Program-made: the position numbers and the translations under genes
Part shown: piece after piece, positions 18,429 to 27,087 of the stretch
How the letters are laid out: each line of letters opens with the position of its first letter
Numbering within the stretch: position 1 is the first letter of the stretch
The notes under the pieces: generated by a model
What the model saw: only the letters and a program-made list of their open reading frames with translations
What the model was told of the DNA's origin: nothing
Databases searched by the model: none
NCBI GenBank assembly: GCA_016932335.1
Contig: JAFGCZ010000007.1
Span: forward strand, 18,844 to 82,843
Source: Opitutales bacterium
GTDB lineage: Bacteria; Verrucomicrobiota; Verrucomicrobiia; Opitutales; Oceanipulchritudinaceae
Reading direction: 5' to 3'
Length of the DNA: 64,000 nucleotides

Positions 18429-19280
18429 TTAAACAGGCTGTTTTTGATCCAGCAAATCTTTGATTTCTTCGAGCTTTTCGTGCGCTTCGATGATGAACTT
18501 CTGCAGGCGCACGTCGTCGATACCGATCGCTTCCACAGTGCTTTCCGAAACTTCAAATGCCCAGGAATCTTTTCCGTGGTTGTGCCCCAGACTCGAAACC
18601 GTCCAGATGGAAAGGTTCAACATGCAGGCCATTTTGCGGAATTCCTCGTTGGCTCCCATGGGATTGCTCTGGTATTCAATGGGCACCGTTACTTCGTCGT
18701 CAAACTTCCACTTGCGCAGCAGGGTCGAGGCTACCTGTGCATTGGTTACTCCGTAAATGGCGCGTTCTGCCTGAGCCAGCGGCAAATGGCGGTTTTCGAC
18801 CAAGTCCATTACCCGGGTATAGTCAAATTCGCGGTAGGTGCTCAGTACTACTTTACCCAGAGAGTGGAGGATCCCCACGGTGTAGGCGGCAGAAATGTCT
18901 GTGCCAATATGCCCGGCCAGCAACTCCATCACATAACCGGTAGCCAGTGAATATTCCCAGAGCTGACCTTCTTCAATGCACAGGTCGGGCAACTTGTCGC
19001 CCAGCATTTCGCGCCCGCAGACCATCGCTACCAGCTTGTAGACCTCGCGGTAACCGATCCGGCCCACGGCGTCGTCCAAATCATAGACATGGCTGCCGCC
19101 AAAATAAGCACTGTTGGCCAGTTTCAACACCTGGGCCATCAGAGACGGATCCACTTTTATGTAGCCGACAATTTCTCCCGGATCGGAATCCGTGTCCGAA
19201 AGAAGACGCAAAAGCATTGGAAGGACGGCCGGAGCTGGGGGTAGTTTTTCGACCTTTTCTAAAACTGTTTGTACATTCAT
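18429..19280 (-). CDS. HDOD-domain signalling protein
   Basis: 283 aa. The N-terminal HDOD domain begins LPPAPAVLPMLLRLLSDTDSDPGEIVGYIKVDPSLMAQVLKLANSAYF and continues with the DDAVGRIGYREVYKLV helix and LLAGHIGTDISAAYTVGILHSLGK. HDOD proteins are HD-like domains without clear enzymatic activity that act in signalling. The ATG of this gene overlaps the cheD stop by 4 nt, so the two are translationally coupled. A chemotaxis-associated role is therefore inferred. Confidence 0.88.
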   Translation of the reverse strand: MNVQTVLEKVEKLPPAPAVLPMLLRLLSDTDSDPGEIVGYIKVDPSLMAQVLKLANSAYFGGSHVYDLDDAVGRIGYREVYKLVAMVCGREMLGDKLPDLCIEEGQLWEYSLATGYVMELLAGHIGTDISAAYTVGILHSLGKVVLSTYREFDYTRVMDLVENRHLPLAQAERAIYGVTNAQVASTLLRKWKFDDEVTVPIEYQSNPMGANEEFRKMACMLNLSIWTVSSLGHNHGKDSWAFEVSESTVEAIGIDDVRLQKFIIEAHEKLEEIKDLLDQKQPV

Positions 19281-19798
19281 ACCAGTGTAAAGCGCTTGGT
19301 TTCGCTTGGAAGTTTGATGTCGACAACACCTGTGTTGATCTTGAAATGCAGGGTTCTGTTGTTTAGCCCGGCAAGGTCTTCACCCATTATGTTGAGGCGT
19401 TCGCGCTGCAGTATTTTCTTTACCGCAATAATATTGCGTTCACCGATCTTGAAAAAGTCGCTTCCCGACAGCACATTTGCCCCGCCGGCTAGGAATATCT
19501 TCAATCTGCGGGGATTGGCATTCAGCCCGTAAAGCCCCTTTAGAAAAGCCCGCAAACCCGTGTCTGCAAACATTGCCGGTTGCCGTTGGGCCTTTTCCGG
19601 AGTAAGCGTAGAGTCGGGGAGCATTATATGCAGCATCCCGCCTACTTTCGCTGCGGAATCCAGTGCGACAATGCCGACACAGGACCCCAGAGCATATGTG
19701 CTAATCACTACATTTGCATTATTGGATACGGCCATATCGCCGACGCCGACGACTACTCGTTCTGCAAATATACTTCCGATTGTTGGTGCTCCGCCCAT
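19277..19798 (-). CDS. cheD: Chemoreceptor glutamine deamidase CheD
   Basis: 173 aa. Catalytic motifs: GDMAVSNN, then the nucleophile Cys in TYALGSCVGIVALD, the His in GGMLHIMLPDS, and later FLAGGANVLSG and IGERNI. CheD deamidates receptor glutamines and can act with CheC in adaptation. It heads a minus-strand run (cheD, HDOD, dnaJ-like) and overlaps the HDOD gene by 4 nt. cheW is about 0.8 kb upstream on the same strand, and an MCP sits at the far end of the window. Confidence 0.93.
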   Translation of the reverse strand: MGGAPTIGSIFAERVVVGVGDMAVSNNANVVISTYALGSCVGIVALDSAAKVGGMLHIMLPDSTLTPEKAQRQPAMFADTGLRAFLKGLYGLNANPRRLKIFLAGGANVLSGSDFFKIGERNIIAVKKILQRERLNIMGEDLAGLNNRTLHFKINTGVVDIKLPSETKRFTLV

Positions 19799-19950
19799 GC
19801 TTAAGAATAATATAGTAAGGGGATAAAGTAGCGAGTGTTAGAGCAGGTTACTGCTCAGTAACTCTGCCCCTATAAATAACCTAGAAGACCCCTTTTTGGC
19901 AAGCCGAATTAAGTATTTAAAATCAGCGGAGCATTTTCTTTGGGCATTGC

Positions 19951-20394
19951 TTAGCCTGCCATCATCAGCGGCACCCGCCGCTCGCCTGTGCTTGGCAACG
20001 TAAGTTCTTTCTTCAATGCTTCCTTTTCCTGGGCCATATGGTCTATCTGCATGGCTAACTGCTCACTCATGCTTCCACTTTCCAGATCCAGCTCGGCACC
20101 GTCGCTGCGCACCAGCTTATAGCTGCCCTCATCGCTGCACACCAGTTCCGTGTTCGCCGCAGCCGGAGCATCGGCCAAAAATGCCTGCACTTCGGGCAGA
20201 TTGTTCAGGCTTTGTTTTAAGGCCTGCATTTCCTGTTGCAGTTGCTTCAGGCGGATTTTCCCGTCTTCGCTGCTCAAGAGAGTGCCAAAATCGGAACTGT
20301 TTGCCGTTGCGCTGGTGTTGGACGAGGAAGAAAATACCCCGTTTACAACACTGCGTCCCAGAGATAGTAAGCCGGATGCAATCAATGGATTCAT
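19951..20394 (-). CDS. Hypothetical protein between cheW and cheD
   Basis: 147 aa, no recognised family. The N-terminus (NPLIASGLLSLGRSVVNGVFSSSS) is mildly hydrophobic and Ser-rich. The middle is a helical, Gln/Leu-rich stretch (LKQLQQEMQALKQSLNNLPEV) likely to form a coiled coil, followed by a short beta-like segment and another charged helix. Size, composition and its place between chemotaxis genes recall small flagellar or motility accessory proteins, but this is only suggestive. Start and frame are supported by codon-like composition and by a gap on both sides. Confidence 0.65.
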   Translation of the reverse strand: MNPLIASGLLSLGRSVVNGVFSSSSNTSATANSSDFGTLLSSEDGKIRLKQLQQEMQALKQSLNNLPEVQAFLADAPAAANTELVCSDEGSYKLVRSDGAELDLESGSMSEQLAMQIDHMAQEKEALKKELTLPSTGERRVPLMMAG

Positions 20395-20541
20395 TTAATG
20401 CTTTGAATAGGAATGGTTTCGATGCTTTTTTTTGGGCTTTGCCTCTTTCCGGCGGCGCTTCTGCGGGCCTTCGTCTACCTATGTTCAGCACGCCCCGTGC
20501 CATTCCTTGTTAGATTCCCTGATTGAACGTTCGTACAAGAG

Positions 20542-20572
20542 TAGCGCGTGTCACTTGCCCTGACACGCGCTA
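20542..20572. other. Strong hairpin downstream of cheW
   Basis: A 12-bp perfect inverted repeat, TAGCGCGTGTCA / TGACACGCGCTA, with a 7-nt loop and no T-run on either strand. It could end the cheW transcript Rho-independently at low efficiency or be a protein-binding site. Confidence 0.5.
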
Positions 20573-20626
20573 ATTGTGCATTGGTATATGCGTCTCTCTG
20601 AATGGATATACCCTAGAAAAGTCTAT

Positions 20627-21121
20627 CTAAAAACGCTTGATTTCCTCAAGGATTACGCGGTCGATGTCAAGCAAGGTCTTCACTTCTCCCTTAATTTTTG
20701 CAATTCCAAGGATGTACTCGTTTTCAAACTGGTTGCCGATTTCCGGTGGATCTTCCACCTCATCTTCGCTGATATTAACGACTTCCTCAACTGCGTCGAC
20801 AATCAAGCCAACCGATGTCTGCATTCCTTCCACATTGTTGATTTGTACCACTACAATGCAGGTGCGTTCGGTTACTTTGTCTTCTCCCACCTCAAACTTC
20901 AGCCGCATATCTATCACCGGGATTACCTTGCCGCGCAGGTTGATCACTCCTTTGACGTATTTCGGCATTTGCGGAACCGGGGTAATCTTCTGCATGCGGA
21001 TAATTTCACGGATTTTCAACACGGCAACCCCGTAGGATTCTTCTCCCAATGCGAAAGTTAGAAATTTGCCCGCTGCAAAAGCATGCTTCTCTTTTTTGGA
21101 TACTTCTTTTACTTCTGCCAT
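20627..21121 (-). CDS. cheW: Chemotaxis coupling protein CheW
   Basis: 164 aa. CheW motifs in order: FLTFALGEESYGVAVLKIREII, VPQMPKYVKGVINLRGKVIPVIDMRLKF, GLIVDAVEEVVNISEDEVEDPPE and YILGIAKIKGEVKTLLDIDRVI. It bridges chemoreceptors to the CheA kinase at the membrane arrays. It is separated from the downstream hypothetical/cheD run by a hairpin. cheA and cheY are not in the window. Confidence 0.95.
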   Translation of the reverse strand: MAEVKEVSKKEKHAFAAGKFLTFALGEESYGVAVLKIREIIRMQKITPVPQMPKYVKGVINLRGKVIPVIDMRLKFEVGEDKVTERTCIVVVQINNVEGMQTSVGLIVDAVEEVVNISEDEVEDPPEIGNQFENEYILGIAKIKGEVKTLLDIDRVILEEIKRF

Positions 21122-21301
21122 ATCGTGTGCCTTGGTTTGAGGTCTTTCCTAATCAATACCTTACTTCTATCGTTTTCAACTCATGTGACAATATTTATTT
21201 GGGCAACCCCCTTCCCCGCATCCTTTTTTACGTATCTTTAAAGAATCCCGTTCTGCGCAGAAATACTTGCTCCATACTCCTCTTTCAGCCATTATTGCTT
21301 C

Positions 21302-21715
21302 ATGCGCTGGCGTTTAGCTATTCTTCTTTTTGCTCTAACTGTAGTGGCCTCCCTCTTTTCCGGATGCGACGATGCTCCAACGGTCTCTCTCGTCCCTGTC
21401 GATAAAGATGGCAATACCCGCGTCTACGACAGCGCCGATAAAATCTACTCGGATCATTGTCAGCGTTGTCATGGCCCGTTGTTGGAATCTTCTCTGGTCG
21501 ATTCCGCCATTATGCGGCAGGGTGGGGCCGCGCTTCTGGATTACCTCATGCCCCCGCTCGATCCCGATGCCGGCTCTGCCGCTAAAAAAATGCATTCGCC
21601 GTCTCTGCGCTATGTCGGCAATGCTCGCCTCGCCAAGCTGCTCAATTACTGCAATGAGGAGTTTTACGGAAAACCGCCCCAGTATTCAGAGTCACAATTG
21701 AGGGCACATCAGTAG
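21302..21715 (+). CDS. Small c-type cytochrome lipoprotein
   Basis: 137 aa. The N-terminus MRWRLAILLFALTVVASLFSGC is a lipoprotein signal with a lipobox-like LFSGC, so the mature protein should be membrane-anchored by Lgt/Lsp. One haem c site, CQRCH, lies about residue 53, with a downstream Met (YLMPPLDPDA) as possible axial ligand. It probably carries electrons in the periplasm. It precedes apbE by about 45 nt on the same strand, which suggests co-transcription and a shared redox role. Confidence 0.8.
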   Translation: MRWRLAILLFALTVVASLFSGCDDAPTVSLVPVDKDGNTRVYDSADKIYSDHCQRCHGPLLESSLVDSAIMRQGGAALLDYLMPPLDPDAGSAAKKMHSPSLRYVGNARLAKLLNYCNEEFYGKPPQYSESQLRAHQ

Positions 21716-21759
21716 TCTTTTCCGTTGCCTTGCGCGTGTTCGCGGAGAAAATACGGCCC

Positions 21760-22803
21760 ATGCCCAAACGCAACCAATCTCTTTTTGCTGTTGTCCTCCT
21801 GCTCGCCTTTGCCGTTTTTTATGCCCGCCACCAGACTCGTGCTCTGGAGGCACGCACACCGGCTCTGACACCCTTTCAACTGCAACCCGAACGCATCATG
21901 GGCACCTCCTGTCAGCTGGTTGTTTTGGCTGCAGACCCTCAGGCCTGCGACGCGGCTCCTCAGATGCTTCAGGAGGCCGAAGCTAACCTCAGGCACCTGG
22001 AAACCCTTTTCTCTACCTATATAAATGTTTCGGAGGTCTCGCGCATCAATCAGGCCGGTGCCGGAGAGGTTGTTCCACTTTCACCGGAGGTCCTGGAGGT
22101 CTTGCATTCGGCCAGAACTGCCTGGGAGCAGTCGGCCGGAGCTTTTGATGTTACCTGCTATCCCCTGATTCAACTTTGGCGCAACGCCGGTAAAGAGGGG
22201 AGGATTCCTTCTGCGGAAGATATTCGTCTGGCCCGGGAGGCTTCCTCCTGGAGCGACTTCGAGCTGCTTTCCGATGGCATCCGCAAGCTCAAGGCCACGG
22301 CCCGAATCGATCTCGGAGGCATTGCCAAGGGCTATTCCATCGACTCCACCTTCCTTATGCTCCAGGCACAACCGGTTACGTCCGTGCTCGTCGATGTCGG
22401 AGGCGATCTCCGTGTGAGTGGTCCATATACCGACACCCTCCTTTGGCCCGTGGAACTGAAAAATCCTACCGCAAACGGCAGTATTACCCACCTCCACCTG
22501 ACAGATATGGCTGTTTGCACCAGTGGGGACTACGAGCGCTACACCACTATTCAGGATCAGCGTTTCAGCCACATTATGGATCCCCGCAGTGGTATCCCCG
22601 CCCATGTTGCCAAAAGCGTTACCGTGGCCGGCCCTTCCGCTATGGTGGCCGATACCTGGGCGACAGCGCTTTCCGTTCTTGGTGAGGAAGGCTTGGCCTT
22701 GCTTCCCGAGGGGTATCAGGCGACTATTCTTTTTCAGGAAAACGGTGTTTTGCGGGAGATTTCCTCCGCGGGTTGGGCGCAACTTGCCAATCCCTCTGAA
22801 TAA
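21760..22803 (+). CDS. apbE: FAD:protein FMN transferase (ApbE)
   Basis: 347 aa from the ATG at 21760; the track begins at an upstream TTG. An N-terminal signal anchor (SLFAVVLLLAFAVFYA) is followed by MGTSCQLVV, FSTYINVSEVSRIN, SAGAFDVTCYPL, the FAD-site motif IDLGGIAKGYSID, DVGGDLRVSG, TSGDYERY, FSHIMDPRSGIP and the metal-site region ADTWATALSVLG. ApbE links FMN to threonine in periplasmic redox subunits such as NQR and RNF. No such target is in the window. The cytochrome gene upstream is its likely operon partner. Confidence 0.92.
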   Translation: MPKRNQSLFAVVLLLAFAVFYARHQTRALEARTPALTPFQLQPERIMGTSCQLVVLAADPQACDAAPQMLQEAEANLRHLETLFSTYINVSEVSRINQAGAGEVVPLSPEVLEVLHSARTAWEQSAGAFDVTCYPLIQLWRNAGKEGRIPSAEDIRLAREASSWSDFELLSDGIRKLKATARIDLGGIAKGYSIDSTFLMLQAQPVTSVLVDVGGDLRVSGPYTDTLLWPVELKNPTANGSITHLHLTDMAVCTSGDYERYTTIQDQRFSHIMDPRSGIPAHVAKSVTVAGPSAMVADTWATALSVLGEEGLALLPEGYQATILFQENGVLREISSAGWAQLANPSE

Positions 22804-22947
22804 GCCGTTTTAGCTTCGACTAACGCTTTTTAAATAGGCTGATTTCCTAATGTTCAGTATTAGAACCGTTAATCGTTAACATTCGCTAAACAACTGATTT
22901 TCAGCAACCTGAATGGGCTCCGTATTTTTTCTCTCAAATGGAGTTGA

Positions 22948-22963
22948 CCACCATATATTGTGG
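22948..22963 (+). promoter_or_regulatory. NrdR box 1 upstream of nrdJ
   Basis: CCACCATATATTGTGG closely matches the NrdR palindrome ACACWATATATWGTGT, with differences only at the outer positions and one W. It overlaps a possible promoter, TTGACC (22944) with a TACCTT -10 seventeen nt later. Confidence 0.7.
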
Positions 22964-22978
22964 GTTTACCTTCCTCGA

Positions 22979-22994
22979 TCACAAGATGTAGTGT
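22979..22994 (+). promoter_or_regulatory. NrdR box 2 upstream of nrdJ
   Basis: TCACAAGATGTAGTGT matches 13 of 16 positions of the NrdR consensus. It begins 31 bp after box 1, three helical turns, the tandem phasing typical for NrdR operators. Confidence 0.65.
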
Positions 22995-23085
22995 TTTTAT
23001 TCAAGTCATTATCCTTGAACTACTTTTTGTGCTGTACCTTGTATTAACTGCATTATAGACCACGTTCATCAGGAATATTTTTGTC

Positions 23086-26001
23086 ATGGAAGATCAGATT
23101 GCCCAAAAAAAGAACTCTAAAACAGAGTCACCGCGCTCGCTGCCCATCACCCGTACTTTCAGCCGTTCCGACGTTAAACCATTCGACGATATCGAGTGGG
23201 AGTTGCGCTCTGCGGAGATTATGGACGATAAGGGAAATGCCATCTTCAAACAGACTAATATTGAAGTACCCAAAGCCTTCTCCGACCTTGCCACCAAGAT
23301 TCTGGCTTCCAAATATTTTTACGGCGACATCGACCTCGGGGCAGACCCTAAAAACGGCGGTCGCGAGCACTCCTTCCGTCAGGTAGTCACCCGTATTGCC
23401 AAAACCCTCGCCACTTGGGGGCTCAAGGATAATTACTTCCGCAGCGAAGAAGAAAGTGCCATTTTCGAAGACGAGCTCACTTGGTTGCTCGTGAACCAAT
23501 ACGGTGCCTTCAATTCTCCCGTATGGTTCAACCTCGGCCTTTTTGCTGAATACGAAACTGGCAAAAACAGCGATCTTGGCAACTATTTCTGGAATCCTCT
23601 TTCCGAAGCCGTAGAGCGTGCCCGTACCCAATACGAGTATCCTCAATGCTCTGCCTGCTTTATTCAGAGTGTGGACGACAATATGGAGTCCATCATGCAG
23701 TTGGCCAACTCCGAAGCCATGCTCTTCAAGTTTGGCAGCGGCAGCGGTACCGACCTCAGCTCTCTGCGCTCCTCCCGCGAAAAGCTTTCCGGTGGTGGCA
23801 AACCCTCTGGCCCGCTCAGTTTCCTCGCTGTGTATGACTCCATTGCCGGAGTGGTTAAGAGTGGCGGCAAAACCCGCCGCGCTGCCAAAATGAATGTGCT
23901 CAAGGATTTCCATCCCGACATCGAGGAATTCATCATGGCCAAGACTACCGAGGAGAAAAAAGCCTGGGCCTTGATTGAGCAGGGATACAACCCTTCCTTT
24001 AATGGAGACGCTTACGGTTCCATCAAATTCCAAAACGAAAACCTCTCCATCCGTGCTTCCGACGACTTTATGCAGGCAGCAATCGAGGGTCGCGAGTGGT
24101 GGACGCGTAGCGTTGTCAGCAACGAACCCTGTGAAAAGAAGAACGCCGGTAAGCTGCTTACTCTGATCGCCGAAGGCACCCACCTCTGTGGCGACCCTGG
24201 CATGCAGTTCGACGATAACATCCACAAGTGGCACACCTGTAAGGGTTCCGGCCGCCAGAACTGCACCAACCCCTGCTCGGAATACCTCTTCCTCGACAAT
24301 TCCGCATGTAATTTGGCCTCCATCAACCTGATGAAGTTCCGCAACCCCAAAGGGTTCGATTACAAACGCTTTGCCGAAGCCTGCCGCACCTTCATCATTG
24401 CTCAGGAGATTATTGTCGACCGCTCTTCCTATCCCACGGAAGGCATTACCTACAATTCGCACATTTTCCGCACCCTTGGCCTTGGCTATGCCAACCTTGG
24501 CTCCTTGCTCATGAGCTATGGACTCAGCTACGACTCCGATGCAGGCCGCGCTTTATCCGCCGGAATCACCGCTGTCATGACTGGTGCCGCCTACAAGGCT
24601 TCCGCCGAAATTGCTTCTGTTATGGGGCCCTTCCCCGCATACCGCGATGCCCGCTGGTTCGGCCACGAGCAGACCCCTGCGGCCGACAATGTGGAGAGCA
24701 TGCGCGAGGTCATCAACCTGCACGTCGACAGTGTCCGCAAGATCAATTCCCTCTGCCCGAGGGACCTCAGCGACTACGCCCTGCAGACATGGCGCGAAGC
24801 CGCCACCCTTGGGGAAAAGCATGGCTACCGCAATGCCCAGGTCACCGTTCTTGCCCCCACCGGCACCATCGGTTTCCTCATGGACTGCGATACCACCGGT
24901 ATCGAGCCGGCCATCGGTCTGGTTGCCTACAAGCAGCTTGCCGGCGGCGGTTTCCTCACCCTGCCCATGAACACCGTTCCCCTGTCGCTGCAATACCTCG
25001 GCTATTCTTCCGGCCAGATTCAGCAGATCTGCAAACACCTGCAGGACCACGGAACCCTTGAGGATATCACCGTCAAGGGCCAGCTTGTGGCCTCCGGTCT
25101 CAAGCCCGAGCACCTGCCAGTTTTCGATACCGCCTTCAATTCCGGCGCCGGTAAGCGCGTGCTTTCTTACCATGCTCATATCGACATGATGGCCGCCGTG
25201 CAGCCCTTCCTTTCCGGTGGGATTTCCAAGACCATCAACATGCCTCACGAGGCTACGGTTGAGGACATCAAGCAGGCATACATCAAGTCCTGGAGATCTG
25301 GTATTAAAGGTGTTGCCATCTACCGCGACGGCTCCAAACGCTCCGCCCCCGTTTCCACCAAGAAGGACGAAGGCAAGGAAGGCAAACCGGCCGAGAAAGA
25401 GGTTCAGATTGTTTACGAACCTATTCGCCGTAAGATGCCCGATACCCGTGAATCTATCACCCACAAATTCTCTATCGGTGGCAGCGAAGGTTACCTCACC
25501 GTCGGTAAATACGAAGACGGCGGCGCAGGCGAAGTCTTTATCCAGATGGCCAAGGCCGGTAGCACGATCAATGGCCTTATGGACACCATCGGCACGCTCC
25601 TCAGCCTCTGCCTCCAGTATGGGGTGCCTCTGGATACCCTCGTCAAAAAGTTCTCTCACGTGCGCTTCGAGCCGGAAGGCCTTACCCGCAACCGTGATAT
25701 TCCCATGGCCAAGAGCGTCATGGACTACCTTGCCCGCTGGCTCGGTATGGAATTCATCAATGGCTACCGTGAGCAGATGAGCCCCGCTGCCAAGATGGAA
25801 TCCGAAAGCATCGAGGACAACGCACCTACCTCCGTCGTTATCGACCGCGAGGACAAAGAGACCTACACCCAGGCACAGTTGGAAATGCTCGTCGAGTCCG
25901 AAGGCAACCTGACTTGCCCGGAATGCGGCAGCAGCAAGGTAAAAGTCACTGGCACCTGTGCCTGCTGCCTCAACTGCGGCACCTCTCTCGGTTGCAGTTA
26001 G
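23086..26001 (+). CDS. nrdJ: Adenosylcobalamin-dependent (class II) ribonucleoside-diphosphate reductase
   Basis: 971 aa. The N-terminus has the class II pattern YFYGDIDLG, then NQYGAFNSPVWFNLG, SCFIQSV-type ACFIQSVDDNMESIM and KFGSGSGTDLSSLRS. The active-site loop NPCSEYLFLDNSACNLASINL carries the catalytic Asn-Cys-Glu. LAPTGTIGFLMDCDTTGIEPA and the C-terminal zinc-ribbon-like CPECGSSK...CLNCGTSLGC follow. It makes deoxynucleotides without oxygen, consistent with nifJ. I see no cobalamin riboswitch upstream; control is more likely through the two NrdR-like boxes. No intein is evident. Confidence 0.96.
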   Translation: MEDQIAQKKNSKTESPRSLPITRTFSRSDVKPFDDIEWELRSAEIMDDKGNAIFKQTNIEVPKAFSDLATKILASKYFYGDIDLGADPKNGGREHSFRQVVTRIAKTLATWGLKDNYFRSEEESAIFEDELTWLLVNQYGAFNSPVWFNLGLFAEYETGKNSDLGNYFWNPLSEAVERARTQYEYPQCSACFIQSVDDNMESIMQLANSEAMLFKFGSGSGTDLSSLRSSREKLSGGGKPSGPLSFLAVYDSIAGVVKSGGKTRRAAKMNVLKDFHPDIEEFIMAKTTEEKKAWALIEQGYNPSFNGDAYGSIKFQNENLSIRASDDFMQAAIEGREWWTRSVVSNEPCEKKNAGKLLTLIAEGTHLCGDPGMQFDDNIHKWHTCKGSGRQNCTNPCSEYLFLDNSACNLASINLMKFRNPKGFDYKRFAEACRTFIIAQEIIVDRSSYPTEGITYNSHIFRTLGLGYANLGSLLMSYGLSYDSDAGRALSAGITAVMTGAAYKASAEIASVMGPFPAYRDARWFGHEQTPAADNVESMREVINLHVDSVRKINSLCPRDLSDYALQTWREAATLGEKHGYRNAQVTVLAPTGTIGFLMDCDTTGIEPAIGLVAYKQLAGGGFLTLPMNTVPLSLQYLGYSSGQIQQICKHLQDHGTLEDITVKGQLVASGLKPEHLPVFDTAFNSGAGKRVLSYHAHIDMMAAVQPFLSGGISKTINMPHEATVEDIKQAYIKSWRSGIKGVAIYRDGSKRSAPVSTKKDEGKEGKPAEKEVQIVYEPIRRKMPDTRESITHKFSIGGSEGYLTVGKYEDGGAGEVFIQMAKAGSTINGLMDTIGTLLSLCLQYGVPLDTLVKKFSHVRFEPEGLTRNRDIPMAKSVMDYLARWLGMEFINGYREQMSPAAKMESESIEDNAPTSVVIDREDKETYTQAQLEMLVESEGNLTCPECGSSKVKVTGTCACCLNCGTSLGCS

Positions 26002-26022
26002 TTACTTTTACATACTTATACG

Positions 26023-26051
26023 AGGCGCATGTTGCAAGACATGCGCCTTTG
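26023..26051 (+). terminator. Terminator-like hairpin after nrdJ
   Basis: Stem AGGCGCATG / CATGCGCCT with an 8-nt loop, then only TTTG. It marks the end of the core genome before the accessory island. Confidence 0.65.
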
Positions 26052-26053
26052 CG

Positions 26054-26581
26054 AACAGGTGATCCTCAAGTGGATGCGGAGATCGAGATGCTTGAGGTAT
26101 CGTTGCGGATTATCAAAAAGAGTTTCAACAACTAAAAAGTGCTATTGAGAACGCTGGGGAATATGAACTGAAAAAATCAATGGATTGCGGTCATCTTGTC
26201 TTATCCAAAAGTAATGCCCCAGACAATACACCGATTTATCACGAGGCCTTACAAACGATTGAGCGCATTCTTGATCTAGGCAATCTTGAGGATTTCGGTT
26301 TTGAGGTAGTCAAAGGTCGGGTGGTTTCTCCCGAACGTAACAATAAGGTCTTTATAACAAAGGTGGACCTGAGCCGCATTGCTAAAGCAATTGATGTTAG
26401 TCATGGAAGGCTGACGGGATTGCCGGGGGGATGTAGCACCAGTTGTATTGCATGCAGGGCGCCTCACTGCCGATGGCATTGAACAACTGGCGTATGAAAG
26501 CAAAAGGCGTGGAAAAGGCTATATAATTAGCATTCCTCAAGGATGTCTCCTCGCCCCCCTCTATACTATACATTTCCCCAT
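26054..26581 (+). pseudogene. Frameshifted gene remnant at the left edge of the island
   Basis: Three coding-like segments lie in successive frames: GDPQVDAEIEMLEVSLR, then DYQKEFQQLKSAIENAGEYE running on through the 26180 ORF to SHGRLTGLPGG, then DVAPVVLHAGRLTADGIEQL to the end. One base change near 26105 and another at the G6 run (26425-26430) would join them into one protein of roughly 170 residues. The 5' end abuts the nrdJ terminator with no start codon, so it is truncated as well. No family was recognised. A sequencing error at G6 is possible for the second break. Confidence 0.5.
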
Positions 26582-26970
26582 CAAGGGTACGATTTCTGAA
26601 AGGAGTCTATTCTGTGCGGAAATACATGAGTGGTCATTCGTTCGGTAAGGTGTTGTCTCGCATTAAGTAATGTCGCTTCAGCTGCGGGGCGAGCTATAGT
26701 CTTGCACTTCCTAGAGACCCTCCCTCTCTTTCATTTGACCGAAATGACCCCTTTATGCCGCATCAAGGGTAAGCAATCTGAAAAGAGTCCTTCCCTGTAG
26801 AGAATTCCTGAAAATCGAACCTTGTTTTCAAAATACCTTGATATCCAGATAGATGTGATATTTTGTTTCGGGGGGTGGGGATAATAAAACAGACGGATAA
26901 GTAAGTGGTTTGCCTAATTTTATTCCAGCCAGAGGGGTACGATTTTTGAAAGCCATGCTCTGTTTCCGCT
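26579..26970 (+). repeat. Three degenerate copies of an approximately 38-nt motif
   Basis: Copies begin at 26579 (CATCAAGGGTACGATTTC), 26761 (CATCAAGGGTAAGCAATC) and about 26929 (CCAGAGGGGTACGATTTT). Each continues with TGAAA(G/A) and later a CTGT/TGT. Spacing is about 182 and 168 nt. Apart from these the stretch 26650-26905 holds no credible gene. Confidence 0.4.
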
Positions 26971-27087
26971 CAGGCTATGCTTTAATTCAATATCTGAATA
27001 CTCACGCACTCTATGCTTCGGATGTCGTAAGTATGTATAAAGGTACTGCCGGGCACAAGGTATCACAGGAGGAGTTCTTTGCCTTCC

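Noticed and set aside
22804-23085. Cobalamin riboswitch before nrdJ
   Set aside because: No B12-box-like conserved sequence; NrdR boxes explain the region better. The same search before the TonB receptor (61094-61337) was also negative.
23128-25659. Two long minus-strand ORFs (444 and 368 aa)
   Set aside because: Shadows of nrdJ, which is fully supported by class II reductase motifs.
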